From positions 1 through 28,225 of the forward strand of contig CALBTS010000893.1 of the NCBI GenBank assembly GCA_937968035.1: a DNA stretch of 28,225 nt, in the 5' to 3' direction. The DNA comes from an uncultured Methanomethylovorans sp. (lineage in GTDB: Archaea > Halobacteriota > Methanosarcinia > Methanosarcinales > Methanosarcinaceae). The notes under the pieces are model-generated. The model was not told the DNA's origin and did not search any database. It saw nothing but the letters and a program-made list of their open reading frames with translations. The first letter of the stretch is position 1; every line of letters starts with the position of its first letter. The position numbers were made by a program, and so were the translations under genes. Below, piece after piece: positions 1 through 7,177 of the stretch.

Positions 1-1837
1 TTTCATCAGCGCTTATTGCCATCTCTTCCATCCATGAATTGTTCACCCTGAACTCCACGCGTGCATCCCTTATATTATCGGATGTAGCAAAACCAGCCTT
101 ACCTACCCAGATGTTAATATATTTGTAAACCAACCCCTCCGGATCGATAAGTGAAAGCTTTGATCTGTTGTTCAGCACCTCTATAGTAGAGGTTATTTCT
201 CCTGAGTTCTTAAGAGAATAAAAACGAACAGATTGGATAGCATTGCCCTCTCTTGTGAATTCATAGGTGACATTGCTATTTGTTCTCAGATACTCACTGT
301 CAACATCTTTCACAGCAACGTTTGCAAAGTCCTCAACACTACCTGCGCCACCGCCTCCGCCCCCGCTGCTACTCTTACTGCTGCCTCCACTGCTTCCTCC
401 TCCACCACTGCTGGAGGAAAATGTTGTGAGGCTAATACTTACTGCTTCGCCTTTTAGTCCATTTTGATTGAATGGGACCAGAGTATAGTTGTAAGTTGTG
501 GATCTATTCAGGTCACTATGTACATATGATGATCCGGTCACAGTATCAAGGAGAATACCATTCACGCTTATTTGTACCGTTGCAGTATCATCAGAAGCAT
601 CCCACTCCAGTGTGATCGAAGTGGTCTTTATGCTCTTTCCGGCGACATTTGAGATCACAGGCAACTTCAGTGTAGTTGCCGGATCAGTTACCTGCGCAGT
701 ATTAATGTTTCCTGAAGTATCCACTGTTTCGGTAGCTATAGTATGTTCCACTCCATTGCTAAGTCCTGTTGCATTGTAATAATTGTTGGGAGTGGTGGTG
801 ACAAATGCACCATCTATGTATATCCTCACATTACTGAAATCCTGATCTGCAGGATTGGTCCATGTCCAGTATATCCAGCTTGCACCTATACCGGTTTCGT
901 TAAGATCCGTTACAGGTGCTGGTGGTGTTCTGTCTGTGATCTTAGTTGTTGCTGAATCACTCACTGTTTTGTGATTGATGTTCCCTGAAGTGTCCACAGT
1001 TTTGACGCTTATAGTGTGAGTTGTGCCTTCAGCCAGTCCAATTGCGTTGTAAAAAACATCAGATGTATTTGTGACAAATTCATCATCAAAGTATACCATA
1101 ACATGCTCAAAATCAGCATCTTTGGGGTTTTTCCAGGTCCATCTGATCCAATCCAGACCTACAATACTCTCATTAAGAACTGTTACAGGTGATGGAGGCA
1201 CTGTATCTATTAAGGGTTTAGTTGTTGCAGAATCACTCACCAATTCAGGATTGATGTTTCCGGAAGTGTCTACAGTTTCTATACTGAGAGTATGTACAGT
1301 TCCTGGAGAGAGCCCGGTAGCATTGTAAAATGCATTCGGGGTCTTTCTGATAAATACACCATCCAGGTACACCATCAAATGACTGAAATCAGGATCACTC
1401 GGATTTTTCCAGCTCCATCTTATCCAGTTTGTACCCGTACCCGTTTCCCTGAGACTGCTCACAGTTGAAGGAGGAGTATGGTCCACGACTGTTATTTTAG
1501 CTGCATCGAATCTGGCTTCAGCAGCTTTGAGATCTGATAAAGTCTGATCTACCTCAACCTGGCTTGCACTGGCATCTTCAACAACTGCCTCTGCTTTATC
1601 TATGGCAGAATCAAAAGCATTGATGGCCGACTGAGGATATTGTCCTAGCTCAACGCCTGCAACTGCACTTTCCAATTTTATAGAAGCGTCATCAATAGCT
1701 GATAGTAATTCGCTCTTGTCAACAGTCACATTATCCATTAAGGCAGCTTCTGTGCTAATTGCCACAAATAACAATACTATCCCAGCGTAAATCAATCCCA
1801 CTACCGAATAGATTAATCCACTTAACTTGGTTCGCAT
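1..1837 (-). CDS. Gene A: PGF-pre-PGF surface protein with FIVAR-like and FN3-like domains (3' end beyond the left edge)
   Basis: An uninterrupted minus-strand frame runs from ATG at 1837 past base 1, so 612 residues are visible and the end is missing. Residues 1-33 are a signal or anchor segment (MRTKLSG, then a hydrophobic stretch). Residues 40-115 are one FIVAR-like helical repeat (GQYPQSAINAF, then EVDQTLSDLKAAEARFDAAK). Three FN3-like repeats of about 90 residues follow (121-391), each with a W-x-W-x-NP core, DFxH, and VDTSGNIN near its end. A fourth divergent FN3-like domain, a Ser/Gly linker and the start of a PGF-pre-PGF domain come next (GEITSTIEVLNNRSKL is visible). The TPGFSPF signature and membrane helix must lie outside the window. 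The start is supported by GGTGG just upstream and by alignment with gene B. Expected role: anchored envelope or adhesion protein; no enzymatic motif is seen. Confidence 0.9.
   Translation of the reverse strand, partial: MRTKLSGLIYSVVGLIYAGIVLLFVAISTEAALMDNVTVDKSELLSAIDDASIKLESAVAGVELGQYPQSAINAFDSAIDKAEAVVEDASASQVEVDQTLSDLKAAEARFDAAKITVVDHTPPSTVSSLRETGTGTNWIRWSWKNPSDPDFSHLMVYLDGVFIRKTPNAFYNATGLSPGTVHTLSIETVDTSGNINPELVSDSATTKPLIDTVPPSPVTVLNESIVGLDWIRWTWKNPKDADFEHVMVYFDDEFVTNTSDVFYNAIGLAEGTTHTISVKTVDTSGNINHKTVSDSATTKITDRTPPAPVTDLNETGIGASWIYWTWTNPADQDFSNVRIYIDGAFVTTTPNNYYNATGLSNGVEHTIATETVDTSGNINTAQVTDPATTLKLPVISNVAGKSIKTTSITLEWDASDDTATVQISVNGILLDTVTGSSYVHSDLNRSTTYNYTLVPFNQNGLKGEAVSISLTTFSSSSGGGGSSGGSSKSSSGGGGGGAGSVEDFANVAVKDVDSEYLRTNSNVTYEFTREGNAIQSVRFYSLKNSGEITSTIEVLNNRSKLSLIDPEGLVYKYINIWVGKAGFATSDNIRDARVEFRVNNSWMEEMAISADE
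665..1477 (-). repeat. Three tandem FN3-like units in gene A
   Basis: Three consecutive units of about 270 bases encode residues 121-212, 213-303 and 304-391 of gene A. Each starts (T/V)PP, has a W-I-x-W-x-W core and ends near VDTSGNIN. Single related units occur in genes B and C, so this module has been copied between neighbouring genes. Confidence 0.8.
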
Positions 1838-1866
1838 TACCCACCACTCCACAAGTTAGAGAGGAC
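1838..1866 (-). promoter_or_regulatory. Leader motif and Shine-Dalgarno region of gene A
   Basis: On the minus strand GTCCTCT (1860-1866) lies 23 bases before the ATG, followed by TTGTGGAG and GGTGG. The same arrangement precedes genes B, C (altered) and D, so it is a conserved leader rather than chance. GGTGG matches the archaeal anti-SD and sets the start codon. Confidence 0.55.
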
Positions 1867-1997
1867 TTGTACTTCTTAAGATCAACTAACAAGATCTTGA
1901 CATATTTCTTTGGACTACAATTCTGGACTATAGAAGTATACAACAAATTTTAGCAAGTAACTTCCCAGCTATATACTATACATTTGACTCAAACTGA

Positions 1998-2005
1998 TAT
2001 TTATA
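1998..2005 (-). promoter_or_regulatory. Candidate TATA box for gene A
   Basis: TATAAATA on the minus strand fits the archaeal TATA consensus. It would give a leader of about 135 bases. It is the best match in the spacer between genes A and B, but other AT-rich stretches lie nearer to the gene. Confidence 0.3.
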
Positions 2006-2083
2006 CCTATATGTTGGAAAATTCACTGGAGAACATTTCTTGCTACTGTCTGCTCTTATAAGCCCACTATTAACTAAATGTCC

Positions 2084-2102
2084 CTGTACATTTTTTGTAC
2101 AG
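2084..2102 (-). terminator. 3' hairpin of gene B (TGTAC core)
   Basis: Perfect inverted repeat: arms CTGTACA and TGTACAG around a five-base loop (TTTTT on the plus strand, AAAAA in the transcript). It begins 12 bases after the gene B stop codon. It may be a transcription-end or RNA-stability element. Related hairpins follow genes D, E and the second CobN-like gene. Confidence 0.55.
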
Positions 2103-2114
2103 ATAGAGTACATA

Positions 2115-4217
2115 TCAATCCTGCTGTTCTTTTTTCAAGTACTCACGTCCAACTGCAAGCAGGCCGAGCAGGATAATCCCCATAATGTAAGTCCATATCT
2201 TAGATTTTGCAGGTTGTATTCCTTCCATCGCGATATCTTCGATCTGTGAGAGATATTTGTTAGCATTACCATCAACAGTAGATGCAAACGTCTTACCGGC
2301 TGTAATAGCAAAGGGAGAGAAGCCGGGTGTTTGCGCTTCGAATATCACATAATCCATTGTGCTATCCTTGAGAGTTGTAGGCAGCACTTCCCATGAACTT
2401 CCATTATATCTTTGCAATTTAACATCTGCAGGACTTACACCTACCTCTTCTAGCCATGAATCGTTCACTTTGAACATGATACGGGCGTCCTTGATATTAT
2501 CGGATGTGGCAAAACCAGCCTTGCCTACCCAGATGTTGAGATACCTATAGACAAAACCTTCCGGATTACTGTGAACCAGTTTTGACCTGCCGTTCAATAC
2601 CTCTATAGTGGAGGTTATCTCTCCTGAGTTCTTAAGAGAGTAAAAACTAACGGACTGGATATCATTGCCCTTCCTTGAGAACTCATAGGTGATATTGGAA
2701 CCCATTCTTAGATAGGCATTATCAGCGTCTTTAACTGCTATATTCGCAAAGGCCTCAACACTACCTGCACCGCTGCCTCCTCCACCACTGCTGCTTTTTT
2801 TACTGCTGCTTCCTCCGCTACTGCCTCCTCCACCGCTGCTGGAGGATTTAGTTTTCAGGCTAATACTTACTGCTTTACCCTCAAGTCCATCATTAGCATA
2901 GGGAATCAGGGTATAAGTATAGGTAGTACCGCCTTCCAGATCGCCATCTGTATATGATGTGGAATCACTTACAGTTCCGATCAATATATCATCCCTGATT
3001 ATTTTCACACTGGATGTATCACTCGATGATTCCCACATCAATGTAATTGAGTTGGTTGTAATGTCCGTTCCAGAGATCCCAGTGATCTCAGGAAGTGTGG
3101 TTGGTGTGGTGGTGGTAGTTGCTGAGGCGCTGACAAGTTCAGGATTAATGTTACCTGAAGTGTCTACCGTTTTGATACCTATAGTATATGTGGTTCCCTC
3201 GGTAAGTCCGGTCAACTCATAGTAGTTATCAGAACTGGTTGTGACAAACGAACCGTCGATGTACACCATCACATGACTAAAATCAGGATCTTCAGGATTT
3301 GTCCATGTCCATCTTATCCAGGCTGGCCCTGCTGCACTATCTTCCAGATATGATATAGATGCGGGTGGTGTTGAATCTCCTTGTTTAATCCTTGCCATAT
3401 CGAATGTTGCTTCAGCGGTCCTGAGGTCTTTAACAGCCTGGTCCACTTCTGCCTGAGTTGCACTGGCGTCGCTAACCACAGCCTGTGCTTTATCAATAGC
3501 CGCCCTAAATGCATCTATTGCAGACTGTGGGTATTGACCGACACCAGATCCGGCTATTGCAGTTTCTGATTTTGAAGATGCCCCGCTGATCGCCAAGGTC
3601 AATGCAGCCTTATTCACATTTACTATTTTAGCTGCGTCAAATACAGTTTCAGCGGCCTGGAGATCTGATAAAGCCTGATCTACTTCTGCCTGGGTTGTAT
3701 CATTGTCGTTAGCAACTCTCTGTGCACTGGAAATAGCTCTGTTAAAGGCATTTATTGCTGCCTGGGGATATTGACCGGGCTCACGTCCGGCTACTGCACC
3801 TTCCACTTTAGCAGAAGCTGAACTGATAGCTGATATCAATGATGCTTTATTTACACTTGATATTTGAGCTGCATCAAATAGTGCCTCAGCATCTTCAAGG
3901 TCTGAAACGGCCTTATCCACCTGTTCAGTGGTCGCATCCGGATCATCAAAAACTTCCTGTGCAATAGCAATGGCTGCCTCAAACGTATCTATTGCAGACT
4001 GAGGATAGTTACCAGGACCATTCCCTGCAACAGCACTTCCTAATTTTGCATTGGCAGTGGCAATAGCTGATAGTAATTCATTCTTATCATCTACAGTTGC
4101 ATTATCAGCTAAGCTTGTTCCCACGGTCATTGACACTAAGAACAGTACTATTCCAGTGTAAGCCAACCCAACTCCAAAGTACATCATTTTCTCAAAATTG
4201 GTTCGCAGAAGTACCAC
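2115..4217 (-). CDS. Gene B: PGF-pre-PGF surface protein with three FIVAR-like repeats
   Basis: A 700-residue frame. The signal or anchor segment ends near residue 38 (SLA-DNATVDD). Three FIVAR-like repeats follow at 45-116, 123-197 and 202-276, each with G-x-YPQ(S/A)AI and a late EVDxA-x-x-DL. FN3-like domains are at 282-370 and 375-457, a Ser/Gly/Lys linker at 458-485, and a PGF-pre-PGF domain at about 487-640 ending in TPGFSPFAITA. A membrane helix (673-691) and charged tail EYLKKEQQD close the protein. The start is uncertain: 4217 is a GTG that overlaps the GGTGG likely to be the Shine-Dalgarno site. Alignment with gene A puts the start at a CTG at 4208 (CTGCGAACC against ATGCGAACC), and an ATG lies at 4187. 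Likely an anchored envelope protein; FIVAR modules are known mostly from bacterial wall proteins. No catalytic motif is seen. Confidence 0.92.
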   Translation of the reverse strand: MVLLRTNFEKMMYFGVGLAYTGIVLFLVSMTVGTSLADNATVDDKNELLSAIATANAKLGSAVAGNGPGNYPQSAIDTFEAAIAIAQEVFDDPDATTEQVDKAVSDLEDAEALFDAAQISSVNKASLISAISSASAKVEGAVAGREPGQYPQAAINAFNRAISSAQRVANDNDTTQAEVDQALSDLQAAETVFDAAKIVNVNKAALTLAISGASSKSETAIAGSGVGQYPQSAIDAFRAAIDKAQAVVSDASATQAEVDQAVKDLRTAEATFDMARIKQGDSTPPASISYLEDSAAGPAWIRWTWTNPEDPDFSHVMVYIDGSFVTTSSDNYYELTGLTEGTTYTIGIKTVDTSGNINPELVSASATTTTTPTTLPEITGISGTDITTNSITLMWESSSDTSSVKIIRDDILIGTVSDSTSYTDGDLEGGTTYTYTLIPYANDGLEGKAVSISLKTKSSSSGGGGSSGGSSSKKSSSGGGGSGAGSVEAFANIAVKDADNAYLRMGSNITYEFSRKGNDIQSVSFYSLKNSGEITSTIEVLNGRSKLVHSNPEGFVYRYLNIWVGKAGFATSDNIKDARIMFKVNDSWLEEVGVSPADVKLQRYNGSSWEVLPTTLKDSTMDYVIFEAQTPGFSPFAITAGKTFASTVDGNANKYLSQIEDIAMEGIQPAKSKIWTYIMGIILLGLLAVGREYLKKEQQD
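3390..4085 (-). repeat. Three tandem FIVAR-like units in gene B
   Basis: Three units of about 235 bases encode residues 45-116, 123-197 and 202-276. They are alike in protein sequence but diverged in DNA, so the array is not very recent. Gene A carries one copy of the same unit directly after its signal segment. Confidence 0.8.
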
Positions 4218-4239
4218 CTACTTCACAACTATAGAGGAC
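4209..4239 (-). promoter_or_regulatory. Leader motif and Shine-Dalgarno region of gene B
   Basis: GTCCTCT at 4233-4239 (minus strand), then TTGTGAAG and GGTGG, matching the leader of gene A. GGTGG lies five bases before CTG at 4208, the codon aligned with the ATG of gene A. Confidence 0.5.
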
Positions 4240-4289
4240 TGCTACCTGCCTTATTGTTGTGACATCTATAGTAGATTTTAATGAGGGAG

Positions 4290-4297
4290 TATTTAAA
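4290..4297 (-). promoter_or_regulatory. Candidate TATA box for gene B
   Basis: TTTAAATA on the minus strand, with a purine-containing stretch upstream (AAGCATA). Transcription would start near 4267, about 50-60 bases before the gene. Confidence 0.4.
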
Positions 4298-4515
4298 TAT
4301 GCTTAAAAAAACATATCCATTTATAGTATATTTTTGTTAATAGTATGTTTTTTTAGTTGAATTTTTGAGTAAATATGAAGTTATGCATAGTCTGTTTGAA
4401 AAGATGATCAATAAAATAAATACAAAGGGTAAAAAGATTGTCTGAAAGACTTTGACACTGGAACTCAGCCGATAAATTGAACCTTGTGTAAGTAAAAGAA
4501 GAGTACTAAGAGATG

Positions 4516-4538
4516 TTCCCTGTGACTTGCAAAGGGAA
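4516..4538 (-). terminator. 3' hairpin of gene C
   Basis: Arms TTCCCT and AGGGAA with an eleven-base loop, ten bases after the gene C stop. It is weaker than the hairpins after genes B, D and E and lacks their TGTAC core. Confidence 0.35.
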
Positions 4539-4547
4539 TTCTACTGA

Positions 4548-7028
4548 TCAGCTATGACCTTTCCGTAGATAGAAATACGCGGCTGCAAACGCTCCTGCCA
4601 GGAAGATCAACATAGCAATCAGAAACATATTGGATCTTTGTGCTAGTCCCTGGGTCTTATCCCTGTCAGCATTAATAGAAGAAGCAAGTTCTTTTTTCGC
4701 AGTGATGGCAAATGGAGAGAAGCCCGGGGTCTGAGACTCAAATACAGTGTAACTCATATTGTTATTATTATTTACAATGGTAGTTGGCAACACTTCCCAG
4801 AAGGTTCCATCATACCTTTGCAATCTCACATCTGCAGCAGTTAAACCCATATCCTGAAGCCACGAATCATTGACCTTGAACTTAACCCGCACATCTTTGA
4901 GAGTATATCCCGTATCAAAACCGGAACTGTCCACCCAAATGTTGATATATTTGTAAACAAACCCAGTCGGATCGTTGCTCACCAGTTTAGATCTGCCATT
5001 AAGCACTTCTATTGTGGAGGTTACATCGCCTGAATCTTGAAGGGAATAGAAACTAACAGACAGGATATCGTTGTCTTCCCCTGTGAATTCATAGGTCACA
5101 TTAGCATCCGTTGTAAGGGGAACGGTCACAGCTTCTGTGAAGATCAAATTGGCAGCGTCTTCAGAACTATAATAGATGCTCTTTTCACTACCCATACCAC
5201 TGGGAGGAGTCCTGAGGCTGATCATTACCTTTTTACCCTCTATTCCATTATCTTTGTACGGGATTATGGTATAATTGTAAATTGTATTACCGGTCAGACC
5301 GGTATCCGGAAAAGATGTTGATCCGCTGACATTCCCAAGGGGTATGCCATTGCGGAGTATCTGGACCCCTGTGATGTCAGCAGAAGCTTCCCACGCCAGT
5401 GTAATTGAAATTGGAGTTATATTGGTTCCAGAGATACTGGAAATATCCTGAAGTACCAAAGTCGTAGCTAGATCCTGAACTCCTTCCGTAACAATATTCC
5501 CGGAGCTATCAACAGAGTAGATAGTCAGTGAATGAGAGATGCCTGGGGCAAGGCCAGTAGCTGTATAATAATTTTCTGATGTGTTAGCTACAGGCACGTC
5601 ATCTATGTATAGAATCAAGTGGCTGAAATCAGGATTATCCGGATTTGTCCATTCCCACTTTATCCAGCTTGAACTTAAACCTGTTTCCTGAAGATCTGTA
5701 ACAGCCATCGGTGAGGTCAGTCCCTGGGCGGAAGCAATCACATCCAAAGTGATCGTTTCTGAATCAGTAAGGCCATTCGATTCTGCTGTAAATGTAACTT
5801 TATATGTCCCGGCTGTGCCCATGCCAGGAGTCCAGCTGAAAATACCAGTGGTCGGATCAAGAGTAGCTTCCGCGGGAAGACCTGAAGCAGTGTAAACAAT
5901 GGAGCCACCATCAACCGTTGTTGCTGAAATTGTAAATGTTAGCATTTCATTCTCTTGAACTGACCTGTCACCTATGAGCGAAAGTTGAGGTTCTCCGTAT
6001 ATACTGGAATCAATTGAGGCATCTGATGTAGAATAATCTTCAGTGACGATAGATCCTCCAGATGCACCCTGTTGAAGAACAACGAGGCCTCTACTGGAAT
6101 CGGCTACATAAAGATAGTTGCCTGACGCTTCAATACCATTGACATTGCCTTCAGTACTATAACTACTTACAAGATCCGGAGAAGAAGGCGTAGAAACATC
6201 TAAAACAAAAAGACCAGTGAAATCTGCTACATATGCATGATTGCCCGATACAGCAACATCATTTGTGTCGCCGCCGGCAGAATAACTTCCCTCTAAACTT
6301 GGCGATAAAGGATCGCTGACATCCAATATCACAAGACCAGTGTGATCAGCCACATAAACATGGCTTTTCGATATAGCTACATCATATGCATAAATGGAAT
6401 CATAACTTCCCACCTGTCTTGGTGATGAGGGATTGGAGATATCCACTACCGCAATTCCATTACTGCCATCGAAAATGCCTTTGCTGTCACCAGCTACATA
6501 GGCATAATTACCTGATACTGCAACCCCGTTAGCATAACCGATGGTATCATAGGTTCCTGCAAGGGTCGGGGAAGAAGATGTACTGACATCGACAATAACA
6601 AGACCGCTGCCATCAGCTACATAAGCATAATTACCGGATATAGCAATATCAAGTGCAAAACCTTCAGTATCATATGTACCTGCAAGGCTTGGGGAAGAGG
6701 GAGTACTGACATCAACAATAACAAGTCCATTGTCTCCATTGGCTATATAGGCATGATTACCTGATATTGCGATATCATATACTTCTGATAAAGCAGTTAT
6801 ACGACCCACCTCAGAAGGATCGGCAACATCGCTGACATCGAGTATGACAAAGTCCTGACCCTGGCCGAGATATGCATGATCACCCGCTACCGCAACATCA
6901 GATGCATCTCTACTGAACTGACCTACAAGCACCATATCAAGGGTGTCTGCCAGGCCGACAGATGCGGTAACCATCACAAATAACAACATCATCACAACAC
7001 GAATAAACCTAATTGATTTGATCTTCAT
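4548..7028 (-). CDS. Gene C: LVIVD beta-propeller surface protein with Ig-like, FN3-like and PGF-pre-PGF domains
   Basis: 826 residues from ATG at 7028, with GGTGA upstream as Shine-Dalgarno site. The signal peptide ends near residue 27 (VGLA-DTL). Seven LVIVD repeats cover 32-320 (pattern: SGN-YAYVAD-x-GLVIVDVS-x-P-SSP), the number expected for one seven-bladed propeller. A putative-Ig (He_PIG) domain is at 346-430 (GIFSWTP), with FN3-like domains at 438-522 and 526-607. The PGF-pre-PGF domain is at about 622-777 with TPGFSPFAITA, and a membrane helix at 800-820 is followed by LRKGHS. Unlike genes A, B, D and E it lacks the long Ser/Gly linker before the PGF-pre-PGF domain. LVIVD propellers have no known enzymatic role; binding or adhesion at the surface is the likely job. 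It is the closest relative of gene D in this window. Confidence 0.94.
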   Translation of the reverse strand: MKIKSIRFIRVVMMLLFVMVTASVGLADTLDMVLVGQFSRDASDVAVAGDHAYLGQGQDFVILDVSDVADPSEVGRITALSEVYDIAISGNHAYIANGDNGLVIVDVSTPSSPSLAGTYDTEGFALDIAISGNYAYVADGSGLVIVDVSTSSSPTLAGTYDTIGYANGVAVSGNYAYVAGDSKGIFDGSNGIAVVDISNPSSPRQVGSYDSIYAYDVAISKSHVYVADHTGLVILDVSDPLSPSLEGSYSAGGDTNDVAVSGNHAYVADFTGLFVLDVSTPSSPDLVSSYSTEGNVNGIEASGNYLYVADSSRGLVVLQQGASGGSIVTEDYSTSDASIDSSIYGEPQLSLIGDRSVQENEMLTFTISATTVDGGSIVYTASGLPAEATLDPTTGIFSWTPGMGTAGTYKVTFTAESNGLTDSETITLDVIASAQGLTSPMAVTDLQETGLSSSWIKWEWTNPDNPDFSHLILYIDDVPVANTSENYYTATGLAPGISHSLTIYSVDSSGNIVTEGVQDLATTLVLQDISSISGTNITPISITLAWEASADITGVQILRNGIPLGNVSGSTSFPDTGLTGNTIYNYTIIPYKDNGIEGKKVMISLRTPPSGMGSEKSIYYSSEDAANLIFTEAVTVPLTTDANVTYEFTGEDNDILSVSFYSLQDSGDVTSTIEVLNGRSKLVSNDPTGFVYKYINIWVDSSGFDTGYTLKDVRVKFKVNDSWLQDMGLTAADVRLQRYDGTFWEVLPTTIVNNNNNMSYTVFESQTPGFSPFAITAKKELASSINADRDKTQGLAQRSNMFLIAMLIFLAGAFAAAYFYLRKGHS
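6069..6935 (-). repeat. Seven LVIVD units in gene C
   Basis: Seven units of about 120-145 bases encode the propeller (residues 32-320). Unit four carries an insert (KGIFDGSN) that is also present in gene D. Bases 6383-6470 are nearly identical to 8821-8908 in gene D. Confidence 0.85.
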
Positions 7029-7058
7029 TTTCTCACCAGCTCCTCAGCAAGAGTGGAC
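7029..7058 (-). promoter_or_regulatory. Leader motif and Shine-Dalgarno region of gene C
   Basis: GTCCACTCTTGCTG then GAGGAGCTGGTGA, then ATG. The second half is identical to the leader of gene D and fixes GGTGA as the Shine-Dalgarno site in both. Confidence 0.55.
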
Positions 7059-7135
7059 TTTGATCTATTAAAAAAGTAAAGGAACAGTTCGGTTTGAAAT
7101 TATTATTTACAGAAATATGCCATCTTAACACTAAA

Positions 7136-7164
7136 TTCCCCCTGTACTTAGTGTACAGGGAGAA
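7136..7164 (-). terminator. 3' hairpin of gene D (TGTAC core)
   Basis: Arms CCCTGTAC and GTACAGGG around a five-base loop, extended by three outer pairs across one mismatch. It starts 14 bases after the gene D stop codon. Confidence 0.55.
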
Positions 7165-7177
7165 CTACACTGCCATC

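Larger units (their letters stand above)
4218..4547. other. Spacer between genes B and C (330 bases)
   Basis: AT-rich, with no gene seen. It holds the leader of gene B, a candidate TATA box (TTTAAATA, minus strand, 4290-4297) that would give a leader of about 50 bases, and the 3' hairpin of gene C at 4516-4538. The stretch 4300-4500 shows nothing further that I recognise. Confidence 0.6.

Noticed and set aside
267..467. Plus-strand frame rich in Pro and Leu
   Set aside because: It is the antisense of the Gly/Ser linker of gene A; the equivalent appears opposite gene D. No start signal and no independent conservation.
1755..1946. 63-residue minus-strand frame overlapping the start of gene A
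   Set aside because: It is out of frame with gene A, whose signal peptide, domains and Shine-Dalgarno site explain the region.
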